Numbered from the stretch's first letter, positions 17,030-25,431 are shown. The stretch is 64,000 nt of DNA from Sporomusa acidovorans (GCF_900101845.1 NZ_FNAM01000004.1:1-64000), one strand, 5' to 3'. Made by a program: numbers and translations. The notes: generated from the sequence alone by a model not told the origin.

Positions 17030-19165
17030 TTATCGGCCGACAACGCCGGTGCCGTTGATCAATTTATCCAGCATCTCATCCATCGTTGTGAGGACTCTGG
17101 CTGCCGCACTATAGCCTTTTTGGAATTTAATCATATTGGTCATTTCTTCGTCAAGGTTAACGCCGGAAACAGATTCACGCCAGTTATTAATCTGATCAAC
17201 CAGTGTCTGCTGGTTGTCAACCGTGCGCTGGGCGTTTTGACCTTGAACGCCAAGCGTGCCGATTAAAGAATTGTAATAGCCGTCAAGTGATGAATTACCA
17301 AGAGTTGAAGAAGTGTCGGTCTTCAAACGTTTTCCTAACAGCACGGCATTGTCACCGCTCGCCACATTGCCTTTTGAGAGAGTAAAGGAATATTGGTCTG
17401 TAGCTTTATTGCCAACTTTAGCCGCAATTTTCATTGTCAAAGTAACTCCGTTAACAAGAAAAGAAAATGTTCCGGTTGTGGAGTTAACGGCAACCGGCGT
17501 GGTTGACCAGGTAGTGCCGCCATCTGTGGAGTATTTAATTTGTTTAATCGTGCCGGTAGCCGTATCAATACTGGCAGTCGTACTATCATAAGGCTGGACG
17601 ACAATCGAAGTAGCCGTATCGCCGTTCGTATAGGTTCCGGTTGCGCTGACAATATTGGCAGCGCCGCCGCCGGCATTGCTTTGCGAAATGACAAAATTGC
17701 TGTCGGCGCTGTGATTGGTTAAAGAGAAACTATAGGTATCGCCGCTCACATTATTGGTATTGGCGGAAAAATATAAATCCACGGAAAGACCGTTAATCGG
17801 TACTTGCGCATGATGGTTGGCATCTAGCGCAATATCCGTGCCATTCCAAGTGTGCCCGCCATCTGTGGAGTATTGTATTGTGTTGATACTTCCCGGAGTT
17901 GCGGGATTGGTTACTTTAACCATCACCGCTGTAGGCGTTGTTCCCATGGTATATTTGCCTGTAGCAAAAACCGTGGCTGTACTGCCGCTGGCATTAGTCT
18001 GGGTAACGCCAATACCGCCGCCGGATGATTTAGCTGCAATTTTAGCGTTACCGCCATCTACAAGTATATCCGGATTTACCTCAAGTGCTTTAATCCAGTC
18101 ATTTTTTGTATAAGAACTGGTGGCGTTGGATGCATAGTCAGTTGTTGACTTACCAAAAAAGTTATTATTTGTAGAATTATCAGTTCCATAGCCGCTACGG
18201 TGTACAGCGTTAAAATCCTGCAACAAAAACTGGCTCATCGTGCTGAGACTATTTAAATACATTTTCAAACCGGTTTGATCAGATTGTTGCATATCCAGCA
18301 GGCTTTTGATCTCCCCGTTTGTAAATTTCAATGACTGGCCTGGCATTCCATCTACATAAATCTTGCTGGTAATTTCATAATCATTATAGTCAGTATCCTG
18401 AACTTTCTCGGTTTTTAAGGTAGCACTGCTGTTGCCGTTAACCAAGGTCGTCCCACCTGATTGAACGGTGTAGCTGCCATTGGCTTCTTCATATACCCGG
18501 GTATCCACTAAAGCGGAAAGCTGATCAACCAAGAGGTCGCGTTTATCCCGCAAATCGTTGGCATGATCAGTACCACCAGCCTCAACATTGACAATTTGTT
18601 TATTTAAGCTGGCCATTTCGGCAGTAATTTGATTAATTTTATTAATTTTCAAATCAACAGCCGAATTGATATCGTTACCCGCATTTTTCAGTTGCTTGGC
18701 CGCCAGTTGTATGGCATTGGCCAATTCAACGCCGCGCTCGCGCACTGTGGTGCGGGTGCCATCATCAGATGCATTGGTCGATAGAGTCTGCCAGGAACTC
18801 CAGAAGGAGTTCAACACCGATTGCATGCCGGTAGTACTGTTCTCGCCAAAAATACTCTCGATCTTGGATAAATAGGTCTCGTTGCTCTGGGCATTATTCA
18901 GTGTGGAAATTTCCTTCCACATTTGTTTGTCGATATAAATATCCCGGGCCCGTATGACAGACTGAACCTGTACGCCGCTGCCTATTTGATAACTCCTGCC
19001 ATTGGCATAGATAGTCTGTGGATCAGTCGCGGACAGATTGACAGTTTGCCGGGAGTATCCTTCCGTACTGGCATTGGAAACATTATGTCCCACTGTGTCA
19101 AGACCGGTTTGCTGCGCATAAAGCCCGAGCAGCATAGTGTTTAAACCGCCAAAAGTAGATCGCAT
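17030..19165 (-). CDS. flgK: Hook-filament junction protein FlgK with inserted modules
   Basis: 711 residues. The rod/hook-type N terminus is clear (MRSTFGGLNTMLLGLYAQQT, VGHNVSNASTEGYSRQTVNL) and so is the C terminus (VSGVNLDEEMTNMIKFQKGY, LTTMDEMLDKLINGTG). Between about residues 395 and 600 two tandem beta modules carry YSTDGGHTW and YSTDGGTTW and end in DTYSFSL or DQYSFTL. FlgK and FlgL together join hook to filament. AGGAG precedes the ATG; flgL follows with a 14-base gap. Confidence 0.93.
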   Translation of the reverse strand: MRSTFGGLNTMLLGLYAQQTGLDTVGHNVSNASTEGYSRQTVNLSATDPQTIYANGRSYQIGSGVQVQSVIRARDIYIDKQMWKEISTLNNAQSNETYLSKIESIFGENSTTGMQSVLNSFWSSWQTLSTNASDDGTRTTVRERGVELANAIQLAAKQLKNAGNDINSAVDLKINKINQITAEMASLNKQIVNVEAGGTDHANDLRDKRDLLVDQLSALVDTRVYEEANGSYTVQSGGTTLVNGNSSATLKTEKVQDTDYNDYEITSKIYVDGMPGQSLKFTNGEIKSLLDMQQSDQTGLKMYLNSLSTMSQFLLQDFNAVHRSGYGTDNSTNNNFFGKSTTDYASNATSSYTKNDWIKALEVNPDILVDGGNAKIAAKSSGGGIGVTQTNASGSTATVFATGKYTMGTTPTAVMVKVTNPATPGSINTIQYSTDGGHTWNGTDIALDANHHAQVPINGLSVDLYFSANTNNVSGDTYSFSLTNHSADSNFVISQSNAGGGAANIVSATGTYTNGDTATSIVVQPYDSTTASIDTATGTIKQIKYSTDGGTTWSTTPVAVNSTTGTFSFLVNGVTLTMKIAAKVGNKATDQYSFTLSKGNVASGDNAVLLGKRLKTDTSSTLGNSSLDGYYNSLIGTLGVQGQNAQRTVDNQQTLVDQINNWRESVSGVNLDEEMTNMIKFQKGYSAAARVLTTMDEMLDKLINGTGVVGR

Positions 19166-19176
19166 TGTATCAACTC

Positions 19177-19677
19177 CTATACTTTCTGATCAAAAAAAGT
19201 TCTGGCCTGCGCCGGTTTATTTTCCTGACCCTGTGGAGCATAAGTGGGGTCAGCGGCATGTTGTGCCAGCATATTAATATTAAAATTGATAAAATTCATT
19301 GCTTGTTGCAGGAGACGGGTATTGATCTCATTCAGGGATGCAATTTCATTTACGACTGTTTTTAGATTTTCGGTAACCTGTTCAAAGCGCCCACTTGCAT
19401 CCACACTGGCCAGTTGCCTGATTTGCGACAGCGTCAACTGCTTCCCGCCCGCATTATTGGCAGTTGTTATTTCCTGAACCACAGTTTCACGCATTTTTTC
19501 CATTTTCCCAATTTGCAGAATCAAAACCTCTTCTTGCTTAGTGATCATTTCAAGTTCTTGAGGTTTGCCGCCTGCAGTCAGAATTTCACGTTTTTTCTTA
19601 CCCAATTCTAAGATGCCTTGATACAAAGCAAGCAGTTTTGCTAACAGATTAAACAACCTGTCGAGTTTTTCTTTCAC
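19177..19677 (-). CDS. flgN: FlgN-like export chaperone for FlgK/FlgL
   Basis: 166 residues, helical, with the FlgN pattern of long amphipathic helices (LFNLLAKLLALYQGILELGK, IGKMEKMRETVVQEITTANN). FlgN binds FlgK and FlgL before export. It begins with GTG after GGAGGAC, lies 11 bases after flgM and directly upstream of flgK, the conserved order. Confidence 0.8.
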   Translation of the reverse strand: MKEKLDRLFNLLAKLLALYQGILELGKKKREILTAGGKPQELEMITKQEEVLILQIGKMEKMRETVVQEITTANNAGGKQLTLSQIRQLASVDASGRFEQVTENLKTVVNEIASLNEINTRLLQQAMNFINFNINMLAQHAADPTYAPQGQENKPAQARTFFDQKV

Positions 19678-19688
19678 AATGTCCTCCT

Positions 19689-19988
19689 CTAATACGTGTT
19701 AGTCGGTCGTGAATAGCTTATGATTTTTTCAGCAATTTTCCCTGAATCAACCTGATAGTTTCCCGCAGCAATTTTGTCGGTTAGTTCTTTTACCTTGTCC
19801 TCACGCGCTTCCGGCATTGCCTTGATTTTCTGTAAATATTGCCCGAATTCCTGAGCCTGGCTGGATAGAACAACTTCATCAGGCTGCTGCTTGGAAACCG
19901 TCTTTTCGACCTTATTGCTTTTAGCCAATATATTTTGGTCACCATAGGCCTTAACAATGTTTTTCACGCCCTGGCTTGGGTTAATCAT
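19689..19988 (-). CDS. flgM: Anti-sigma-28 factor FlgM
   Basis: About 99 residues. The C-terminal half holds the sigma-binding region (DEVVLSSQAQEFGQYLQKIK, then VKELTDKIAAGNYQVDSGKI and AEKIISY), the typical FlgM signature. FlgM holds the motility sigma factor until it is exported or inactivated after hook completion. The ATG at 19988 follows GAGGTG. A candidate sigma-28 promoter lies 40-65 bases upstream, which would give the usual feedback loop. Confidence 0.9.
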   Translation of the reverse strand: MINPSQGVKNIVKAYGDQNILAKSNKVEKTVSKQQPDEVVLSSQAQEFGQYLQKIKAMPEAREDKVKELTDKIAAGNYQVDSGKIAEKIISYSRPTNTY

Positions 19989-20028
19989 TTTTCCGCACCT
20001 CACAAACTCTTACATTTCTTCTAGTATT

Positions 20029-20055
20029 ATATCGAAAAAAATAGCAAGGATATTA
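20029..20055 (-). promoter_or_regulatory. Candidate sigma-28 promoter upstream of flgM
   Basis: On the minus strand TAAT - 15 bases - TTCGATAT matches the TAAA-N15-GCCGATAT pattern of SigD/FliA promoters at 3 of 4 and 5 of 8 positions. A SigD promoter precedes flgM in Bacillus subtilis too. The -35 lies inside the loop of the upstream terminator hairpin. Confidence 0.45.
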
Positions 20056-20065
20056 AATCCTTGCT
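20035..20065 (-). terminator. Terminator after the YvyF-like gene
   Basis: An 8-bp perfect stem AGCAAGGA / TCCTTGCT with a 7-base loop is followed in the minus direction by A and seven T residues. It separates the YvyF-like gene from flgM. Confidence 0.9.
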
Positions 20066-20094
20066 GCAAATATTATAAATTTATTTTCTTTTTT

Positions 20095-20502
20095 TTATTT
20101 AAAATGATCTTTTTCCAAATTTCCATACATCCGGGAACGGGTTTTTATCGTTGGCGACTGCGGCTCTTGCTCTTGCTTTCGCTCTTCCGGCTTCATCTGT
20201 TCCAAAATATTTTTGCTGCATTTATCACACAGGCGGCCCTGGTCAATCAAGGTGCCGCAGGTTTCACAAGGATAAGAAATCGCAGTGCCCATGATGCGGC
20301 CGCTATGAAGCAGGCGCAGGATGATTTTGTGCTTTACGCCGGTGGCTTGATGAATTTCTTCCAGAGTCGCCTTATCTACGTCACGCAGATATTCAACCAC
20401 TTTTTCTGCGTCATCTTCTTGTTTGCGGTAGCATTCCGGACAAATTCCCGCCGCATTTTCAACATAAAGCTTACCGCATTCCGGACAATTGGCTAGTCCC
20501 AT
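20095..20502 (-). CDS. yvyF: YvyF-like flagellar operon protein (TIGR03826 type)
   Basis: 135 residues with two zinc-ribbon-like cysteine pairs at each end of the core: CPEC...CPEC at residues 6-24 and CETC...CDKC at about 78-95. Between them is a helix-turn-helix-like stretch (ATLEEIHQATGVKHKIILRL). The protein is conserved upstream of flgM in Firmicutes but its role is unproven; a DNA- or RNA-binding regulator is plausible. AAAGGGGGG precedes the start. Confidence 0.8.
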   Translation of the reverse strand: MGLANCPECGKLYVENAAGICPECYRKQEDDAEKVVEYLRDVDKATLEEIHQATGVKHKIILRLLHSGRIMGTAISYPCETCGTLIDQGRLCDKCSKNILEQMKPEERKQEQEPQSPTIKTRSRMYGNLEKDHFK

Positions 20503-20822
20503 GAGTTGGCCCCCCTTTATCTAGTTAACGTTATTGTTATTATATAGTATTTTTGTATTCTAGCCTAGGGCTTTAGACTCATTTCTCAATAAATCGAGAT
20601 TTTTTTATTTTGACAGGCAGGATTATGACGGTTTTTAGCTAATTAACAATATTGCCTATTTTATATCGTCTTTTAGCTAAATTGTTAACAAACAATTAAA
20701 GGAGTCTCTGTGTCTGTGTCAAAACAGCTCCTTGTAAATAAATGTAATACATTGCAAGAAAAACTTCATGTGATTAAATTACGGAGGCCAGCCAACTGGC
20801 CTCTAACGAAAGGCAGTTTGTC
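20503..20822. other. Divergent intergenic region between yvyF and the HD-GYP gene
   Basis: AT-rich, no gene. On the minus strand a TATAAT at about 20537-20542 lies upstream of yvyF without a clear -35. On the plus strand the HD-GYP leader has a small nested hairpin (AAGGAG ... CTCCTT with inner CTGT/ACAG, about 20699-20735) and an 8-bp perfect hairpin GAGGCCAG / CTGGCCTC at 20784-20803 just before GAAAGG. No known c-di-GMP riboswitch pattern was recognised. Confidence 0.4.
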
Positions 20823-21425
20823 GTGTGTATGCTAACGCTGATGCAGGACCCAGAGATTTATGCCGGTGATTCGGAAACCTTGAACGGCATCATTGCCAAT
20901 TTCATGCAACTGATTCAATTGAAAAACGCCAAGCTCTCTTTACACAGTCATCAGGTAGCCAACTATGCAGTGAGCGTCGCCGCCAAGATGCGTTTGCCCA
21001 GAGAGGAAATTGACCGCATCCGGTTGGCTGCCCTGCTGCATGATGTCGGCCAGATAACGGTACCCAACCAAGTGCTGGCCAAAGTCCCCTATCTGTCAAC
21101 CCGGGAAATGAGTACGTACAAAAATCATTGTAACGCCGGCAGCTACATGTTGGAAAATATCCCCTCCTGTCAGGAGCTTATTCCTTATATCCGCTTTCAC
21201 CATGAGCGGTTTGACGGCAAGGGCTACCCCAAACGGCTGAAGGGGGTAAATATCCCGCTCGGCGCCCGGATTATCGCCGTCGCCAACCATTATGACCGGT
21301 TTATTAATCCTTGTACACAAAATTGGGTGAAAACCAAGGATGAAGCTGTCGGTGAGCTCTTGAGCCTGTCCGGCATGGCGTTTGACCCCGAGGTTGTCCG
21401 GGCATTTATTGACGCGTTGGGATAA
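20823..21425 (+). CDS. Stand-alone HD-GYP domain protein
   Basis: 200 residues, almost entirely one HD-GYP domain. Metal and catalytic motifs are present: HSHQVANYAV, LLHDVGQITVP (HD), HCNAGSYML, then HHERFDGKGYP (the GYP signature) and ARIIAVANHYD. Such domains hydrolyse cyclic di-GMP to pGpG or GMP, or bind it. There is no receiver or membrane domain. It is placed opposite the flagellar cluster, where c-di-GMP control of motility would make sense (inference). The start is GTG at 20823 or ATG at 20829; GAAAGG precedes them. Confidence 0.85.
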   Translation: MCMLTLMQDPEIYAGDSETLNGIIANFMQLIQLKNAKLSLHSHQVANYAVSVAAKMRLPREEIDRIRLAALLHDVGQITVPNQVLAKVPYLSTREMSTYKNHCNAGSYMLENIPSCQELIPYIRFHHERFDGKGYPKRLKGVNIPLGARIIAVANHYDRFINPCTQNWVKTKDEAVGELLSLSGMAFDPEVVRAFIDALG

Positions 21426-21439
21426 GGGAGACACGCGGC

Positions 21440-22096
21440 TTACCGTGCCCCGCTCGCCAGGGCTAACCCTTTTACCGTAACTGCGCCGGCCTGTTTCAAC
21501 ACCTTGGCACACTCCTCCATGGTCTGCCCGCTGGTAAAAATATCGTCAACCAACAGAATACGTTTTTCTTGTATCAGTTCAGGGCGCGTTACGGCAAACG
21601 CGCCTTTTATGTTTTTGCGGCGCTGTTTTAGGTCGAGCTGCCATTGCGGCGCAGTAGGCCTTGTACGAATAAGCGCTTCGCGCCATACCAGAGCGCAGTC
21701 TGACGACCAGGGTTTGAAAATCCGCTCCGTTTGATTAAATCCCCGTTCCCGGAGGCGCTCCGCGTGCAGCGGCACCGGCACAACATAGTCAATATCGCCA
21801 TACCGGTCGGCAGCGATTGCGCAGCGCAGCAATTGACTGAGCTTGGCCGCCTGCCTGGTCATACGCCGGAATTTGATATCCCGGATAAGACGTTGCACCG
21901 AACCGGTATAGTCGGTTACTGTCAAACATTCGTCCAGCCATCTGAGCTTGTGAAGAAGCAAAGCCACCTGGCGTGGTTTCGCAATTTGGGCAATACAGGC
22001 CGGACACCAGCCGGGAACGTCCGTCCAGCGATTGCAGGCCGGGCACCGTGCGGGAAAAATGAGGGCAAGCAGAGCCTGCCACCATGCTTTTACCAT
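21440..22096 (-). CDS. comFC: ComFC-like phosphoribosyltransferase-fold protein
   Basis: 218 residues. An N-terminal zinc finger (FPARCPACNRW ... WCPACIAQ) is followed by a PRTase fold with IDYVVPVPLHAERLRERGFN, RRKNIKGAFAV and the PRPP loop ILLVDDIFTSGQTM. ComFC/GntX proteins help natural transformation in several bacteria. It starts inside the last codons of recD2, so the two are coupled, and it lies near yvyF-flgM as in the Bacillus comF-flgM region, although here the HD-GYP gene intervenes on the other strand and comFA is absent. Confidence 0.88.
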   Translation of the reverse strand: MVKAWWQALLALIFPARCPACNRWTDVPGWCPACIAQIAKPRQVALLLHKLRWLDECLTVTDYTGSVQRLIRDIKFRRMTRQAAKLSQLLRCAIAADRYGDIDYVVPVPLHAERLRERGFNQTERIFKPWSSDCALVWREALIRTRPTAPQWQLDLKQRRKNIKGAFAVTRPELIQEKRILLVDDIFTSGQTMEECAKVLKQAGAVTVKGLALASGAR

Positions 22097-24264
22097 AATG
22101 ACTCGCCCCGCAGGCGTTCAGCCAGCAGGGAGTAACGGCGGCGGGTCCTGTCACTCAGGACAGCCGTGTTCAGCGCCGCCCGCGTTCCCAGTAAAATAAC
22201 CCGCTCTTTGGCCCGGGTGACAGCCGTATACAGCAGATTGCGCTGCAACATGATATGATGGCCGGGCGTCAGCGGCATCACAACAACAGGATACTCGCTT
22301 CCCTGGCTTTTGTGGACACTCATCGCATAGGCCAGTGTCAGTTCATCATACTCGCCTTTTTCATACACCACGTCGTCTTCGGGATAGCGGACCATGACTT
22401 TGCCGTCCGCAATGGCCAGAATATAACCGATATCGCCGTTAAAAACCCGCTTGATATAGTTATTGCGAATTTGCATCACTTTATCGCCTTCGCGCAATAC
22501 CTGATTGACACTCTGCAGGTAGTCTTTGCCGTCAACCGGCGGATTCAGCGCCGCCTGCAGCAAACGGTTAAGATTTTCCACACCGCACGGCTGACGGTGC
22601 ATGGGCGACAGCACCTGGACATCGCGCCAGATGTCAAAGCCCTCCTGCGCCAGTTCATGCTGGCACAGCTCGACAATGGCCTGCGCCGCCGCCTCGCTGC
22701 CCTCAATCTCCCGAAACTGAAAATCTCTCGTTCCGTATTCAGGCAATCGTCCGTGATTGATGCGGTGAGCATTCAGCACAATCATGCTTTCACCGGTCTG
22801 ACGGAACACTTCGGTTAACCGCACGACCGGAATAACCCCCGAACGGATAATATCTTTGAGTACCGAGCCCGGACCAACCGCCGGCAACTGATCGACATCG
22901 CCGACCAGCACCACCCGGCAGCCGTCCGGCACCGCCTGCAAAAAGCAGCTCATCAGCAGCATATCCATCATCGAGGTTTCATCAACGATAACAACGTCGG
23001 CATCCAGCGGATTGAGCTCGTCTCTGGCGAACATCGGCTCTTCTTCTACGCCGCCCCCGGCTTCCAGCAGCCGGTGAATGGTGGAAGCCTCCCGCCCGGT
23101 TGTCTCGGCCAATCGCTTGGCCGCCCGTCCGGTAGGCGCTCCCAGCACAATTTTAAAGCCGTGTTGTTCCAATAACGCTAAAATACCTTTTACGGTTGTC
23201 GTCTTGCCGGTTCCCGGTCCGCCGGTCAGCACCAGCACACCATGATTCAAAGCTGCTGCCAAGGCTTCCCGCTGGGCAGCAGCCAACGGTACACCCGTCA
23301 AAGCCTCCCAGTCATTAACGAGTGTCTCGCTGTCAACGCCACTGATCGGCTTGGCCTTGTCCTTAAGCGTGAGCAGCCGTTCAGCCACCTGCTTTTCCGC
23401 CCGGAATAAATACCGGGGATAGACAAGGGTCATACCGTGGAAATCCTCAGTGTATAGCTTACCCAACCGGATTTGCTCACTGACTACTCCCGCAATCTCC
23501 GCCGCATCTATCGTTAACAGTTTGGCCGTTTCGGCAGTCAGCGTTTCGGCGGGCACACAGCAATGCCCCGCCTGGCCGGTCATCAGCAGGGCAAACTGCA
23601 CCCCGGCTGCCAGCCGCGCCGGCTGCCGCTTATCAAAGCCAATCGCCATAGCAATCTGGTCGGCAATCCGAAAGCCAATGCCTTTTACCTCTTCCGCCAG
23701 CCGGTAGGGTTCGGCCTCCAAAACGGCTATCGAATCAGATCCGTAGCAGGCAAAAATCCGGGCCGCATACGCACCGGTGACGCCGCGCATCTCTAAATAC
23801 AGCATAACTTCCTTCAGTTCGGCCTGTTCCGCAAAAGACTGGCGAATCTGCTCCGCCTTTTTGCTGCCTATTCCCTCAACTTCGGCAAGCCGGTGGGGAA
23901 ATAGCTCAATCACCTCAAGGGTGCGGGCCCCAAAATGGTTGACAAGCCGGGCCGCCATAGCCGGGCCGATCCCTTTAATGGCACCTGACGCCAAAAAACG
24001 TTCGATCCCCTTTTCCGAGGTTGGCGCAATCCGCCGGCAGCTCGCGGCCTTAAACTGACGGCCATAACGGGCATGCTCCACCCAGTCTCCGGTCAAACTA
24101 ACCTGTTCGCCGACAAGCGGCGGCGGAAAGTTGCCGGTCACCGCCACGCTGCCGACTTCATTGCCGGGCTTGAGACGAAATACGGTGAAGCTGCCGTCAG
24201 GCGCCTGGAATGTTATATTTTCAACTGTACCTTCCAGTTTGTTTTCCACTGCAGCAACTCCCAT
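22090..24264 (-). CDS. recD2: RecD2-type SF1B DNA helicase
   Basis: About 724 residues from ATG 24264. An N-terminal OB-like and helix-hairpin-helix part (KGIGPAMAARLVNHFG, VEGIGSKKAEQIRQSF, VKGIGFRIADQIAMAI) precedes the SF1 motor: Walker A LTGGPGTGKTTTVK, Walker B VIVDETSMMD, LVGDVDQLPAVGPGSVLKDI, VFRQT and the motif VI region AYAMSVHKSQGSEYP with YTAVTRAKE. RecD2 acts in recombination and repair independently of RecBC. The chosen start has GGGAG upstream and gives family-typical length; an in-frame start at 24363 lacks a ribosome site. Confidence 0.92.
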   Translation of the reverse strand: MGVAAVENKLEGTVENITFQAPDGSFTVFRLKPGNEVGSVAVTGNFPPPLVGEQVSLTGDWVEHARYGRQFKAASCRRIAPTSEKGIERFLASGAIKGIGPAMAARLVNHFGARTLEVIELFPHRLAEVEGIGSKKAEQIRQSFAEQAELKEVMLYLEMRGVTGAYAARIFACYGSDSIAVLEAEPYRLAEEVKGIGFRIADQIAMAIGFDKRQPARLAAGVQFALLMTGQAGHCCVPAETLTAETAKLLTIDAAEIAGVVSEQIRLGKLYTEDFHGMTLVYPRYLFRAEKQVAERLLTLKDKAKPISGVDSETLVNDWEALTGVPLAAAQREALAAALNHGVLVLTGGPGTGKTTTVKGILALLEQHGFKIVLGAPTGRAAKRLAETTGREASTIHRLLEAGGGVEEEPMFARDELNPLDADVVIVDETSMMDMLLMSCFLQAVPDGCRVVLVGDVDQLPAVGPGSVLKDIIRSGVIPVVRLTEVFRQTGESMIVLNAHRINHGRLPEYGTRDFQFREIEGSEAAAQAIVELCQHELAQEGFDIWRDVQVLSPMHRQPCGVENLNRLLQAALNPPVDGKDYLQSVNQVLREGDKVMQIRNNYIKRVFNGDIGYILAIADGKVMVRYPEDDVVYEKGEYDELTLAYAMSVHKSQGSEYPVVVMPLTPGHHIMLQRNLLYTAVTRAKERVILLGTRAALNTAVLSDRTRRRYSLLAERLRGESLW

Positions 24265-24434
24265 ACTCAATATACTCCCAAACGTAAGTTCTTTTTCCTC
24301 TATTCGCAGCCCTGCCGCAAAAATCCTGCAATTTTTTACTATGCCGGCAGGATTTTCCGACATATGCAGAGTATTATATATTGACTGATTGTATATAGTA
24401 TTATATCAAATTACAAATTGTGAGGCATGCAGTC

Positions 24435-24578
24435 ATGAAAGAAAATATGTACACGTATCATTATTTCCAAAATCGTGCGCTCAAACGCCCCAATCACATG
24501 GGAAATCTGATCTTTCCGCTAGCGATTCTGTCTGCCTGTGTTTACATCACTGCTATGTTTCTTTCTCTCATTAAGTAA
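24435..24578 (+). CDS. Putative 47-residue single-pass membrane protein
   Basis: An ATG at 24435 opens 47 codons: a basic N-terminal half (MKENMYTYHYFQNRALKRP) and a hydrophobic C-terminal helix (LIFPLAILSACVYITAMFL) ending SLIK. GAGG lies 9 bases upstream. It sits alone on the plus strand between recD2 and a bidirectional terminator at 24619-24655. The topology looks real, but conservation cannot be judged here. No family recognised. Confidence 0.4.
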   Translation: MKENMYTYHYFQNRALKRPNHMGNLIFPLAILSACVYITAMFLSLIK

Positions 24579-24618
24579 AGTAGCAACTATCACTCTCCTT
24601 AAACGGATACCACACGCA

Positions 24619-24655
24619 AAAGCCCTGTTTGCCATTATCTAGCAAACAGGGCTTT
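24619..24655. terminator. Bidirectional terminator
   Basis: A 14-bp perfect stem AAAGCCCTGTTTGC / GCAAACAGGGCTTT with a 9-base loop follows the YvrJ-like gene on the minus strand and the 47-residue ORF on the plus strand. The A/T ends of the stem serve both directions. Confidence 0.85.
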
Positions 24656-24666
24656 CATTGTTAACG

Positions 24667-24810
24667 CTACAGCCTCTCGGCAAGGATCTTGGCCAAATCG
24701 TTAATACTGGCTGCCAGATTTTCCAGCCGTCCCTCGATGCGCACCAAAAGATAGGCGGCGACAACCATAGGGAAGCCATAACTGGAAGCATAGCTAAGCA
24801 ACTGCTCCAT
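24667..24810 (-). CDS. YvrJ family small membrane protein
   Basis: 47 residues: MEQLLSYASSYGFPMVVAAY, LLVRIEGRLENLAASINDLA, KILAERL. This is the YvrJ pattern: a short N-terminal helix that spans the membrane (GFPMVVAAYLLVRIE) then an amphipathic helix. GGAGTG precedes the ATG. Other overlapping frames here are shadows. It closes a set with DUF2922, DUF1659 and a sigma factor. In Bacillus subtilis yvrJ lies near the SigO (yvrI/yvrHa) genes; the function of YvrJ is not known. Confidence 0.8.
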   Translation of the reverse strand: MEQLLSYASSYGFPMVVAAYLLVRIEGRLENLAASINDLAKILAERL

Positions 24811-24888
24811 ACCGGCTCACTCCTTTCGATATTTTCTTGGCGTTCGTAGCGCAAAGCGCCCCGGCCCAGGCCGGAGCGCTTTGTGGTC

Positions 24889-25101
24889 TTAGGTTAATGC
24901 TACCGTTTCGCGGCTGCGGATACGGGCTTCAACCCGTTCGGCCAGTTCACTGCCTTTGACGGCAAAAATATTCTTGGCGATCATATCCTGCATAACGGTC
25001 TGCGCCTGTGCCAGCGTGATATCGTCCTTAGGATCAGGCAGACTGATCACCGCTTCCTTGCCTGCACTGGTCCGGAAAACCAGTTCCAATGTCTTGGTCA
25101 T
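24889..25101 (-). CDS. DUF2922 family small protein
   Basis: 70 residues: MTKTLELVFRTSAGKEAVIS, LPDPKDDITLAQAQTVMQDM, then IAKNIFAVKGSELAERVEAR and a short tail. The length, the beta-hairpin start and the DPK-D-T-A-VM-M-I-N-F pattern match DUF2922. Proteins of this kind often sit beside DUF1659 and YvrJ in spore-forming Firmicutes. Function unknown. GGAGG precedes the start and DUF1659 lies 37 bases upstream. Confidence 0.8.
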   Translation of the reverse strand: MTKTLELVFRTSAGKEAVISLPDPKDDITLAQAQTVMQDMIAKNIFAVKGSELAERVEARIRSRETVALT

Positions 25102-25138
25102 GGCTTACCTCCTCCTTTCCCCATTTTTCGTACTGTGT

Positions 25139-25363
25139 TTACTGATTGACCAGACTGTTCAAGTCCTGGCGAACCGTGTCGACCAGTGTGTGTTTTTGCA
25201 GCCCGGCTAACCCCTGGGCTACGGCAAACACATCGGCGTCCGCCGCACTTGCTTTGATATTATTAAACGTGCGGAGACGGAATACCGGGTTGCCGGCGGC
25301 ATTTACGCCGGTCTGCACTTTGAGAATCATTTTGCCGCTTTGCGGCATTTTTACTACTGCCAT
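25139..25363 (-). CDS. DUF1659 family small protein
   Basis: About 74 residues: MAVVKMPQSGKMILKVQTGV, then GNPVFRLRTFNNIKASAADA, DVFAVAQGLAGLQKHTLVDT. The beta-strand start and the R-F-N-I-K-A-D--F-A--L--LQ pattern match DUF1659. The ATG at 25363 is preferred, since GGGGGTG precedes it; a GTG at 25372 is the alternative. Part of the sigma - DUF1659 - DUF2922 - YvrJ set. Confidence 0.78.
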   Translation of the reverse strand: MAVVKMPQSGKMILKVQTGVNAAGNPVFRLRTFNNIKASAADADVFAVAQGLAGLQKHTLVDTVRQDLNSLVNQ

Positions 25364-25431
25364 CTTGCTCACCCCCTTACACTCTCATACATTCCGGAGG
25401 GGGCGATTTTTAAACGGGGCAAAAAGAAAAA

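Noticed and set aside
20699-20735. c-di-GMP riboswitch before the HD-GYP gene
   Set aside because: The GEMM core elements were not found; only generic hairpins are present.
24264-24363. Longer recD2 start at 24363
   Set aside because: No ribosome binding site; the downstream ATG at 24264 has GGGAG and gives normal family length.
24639-24854. 71-residue minus-strand and 63-residue plus-strand open frames around YvrJ
   Set aside because: Both are shadows; the frame with a ribosome site and YvrJ-like sequence is 24667-24810.
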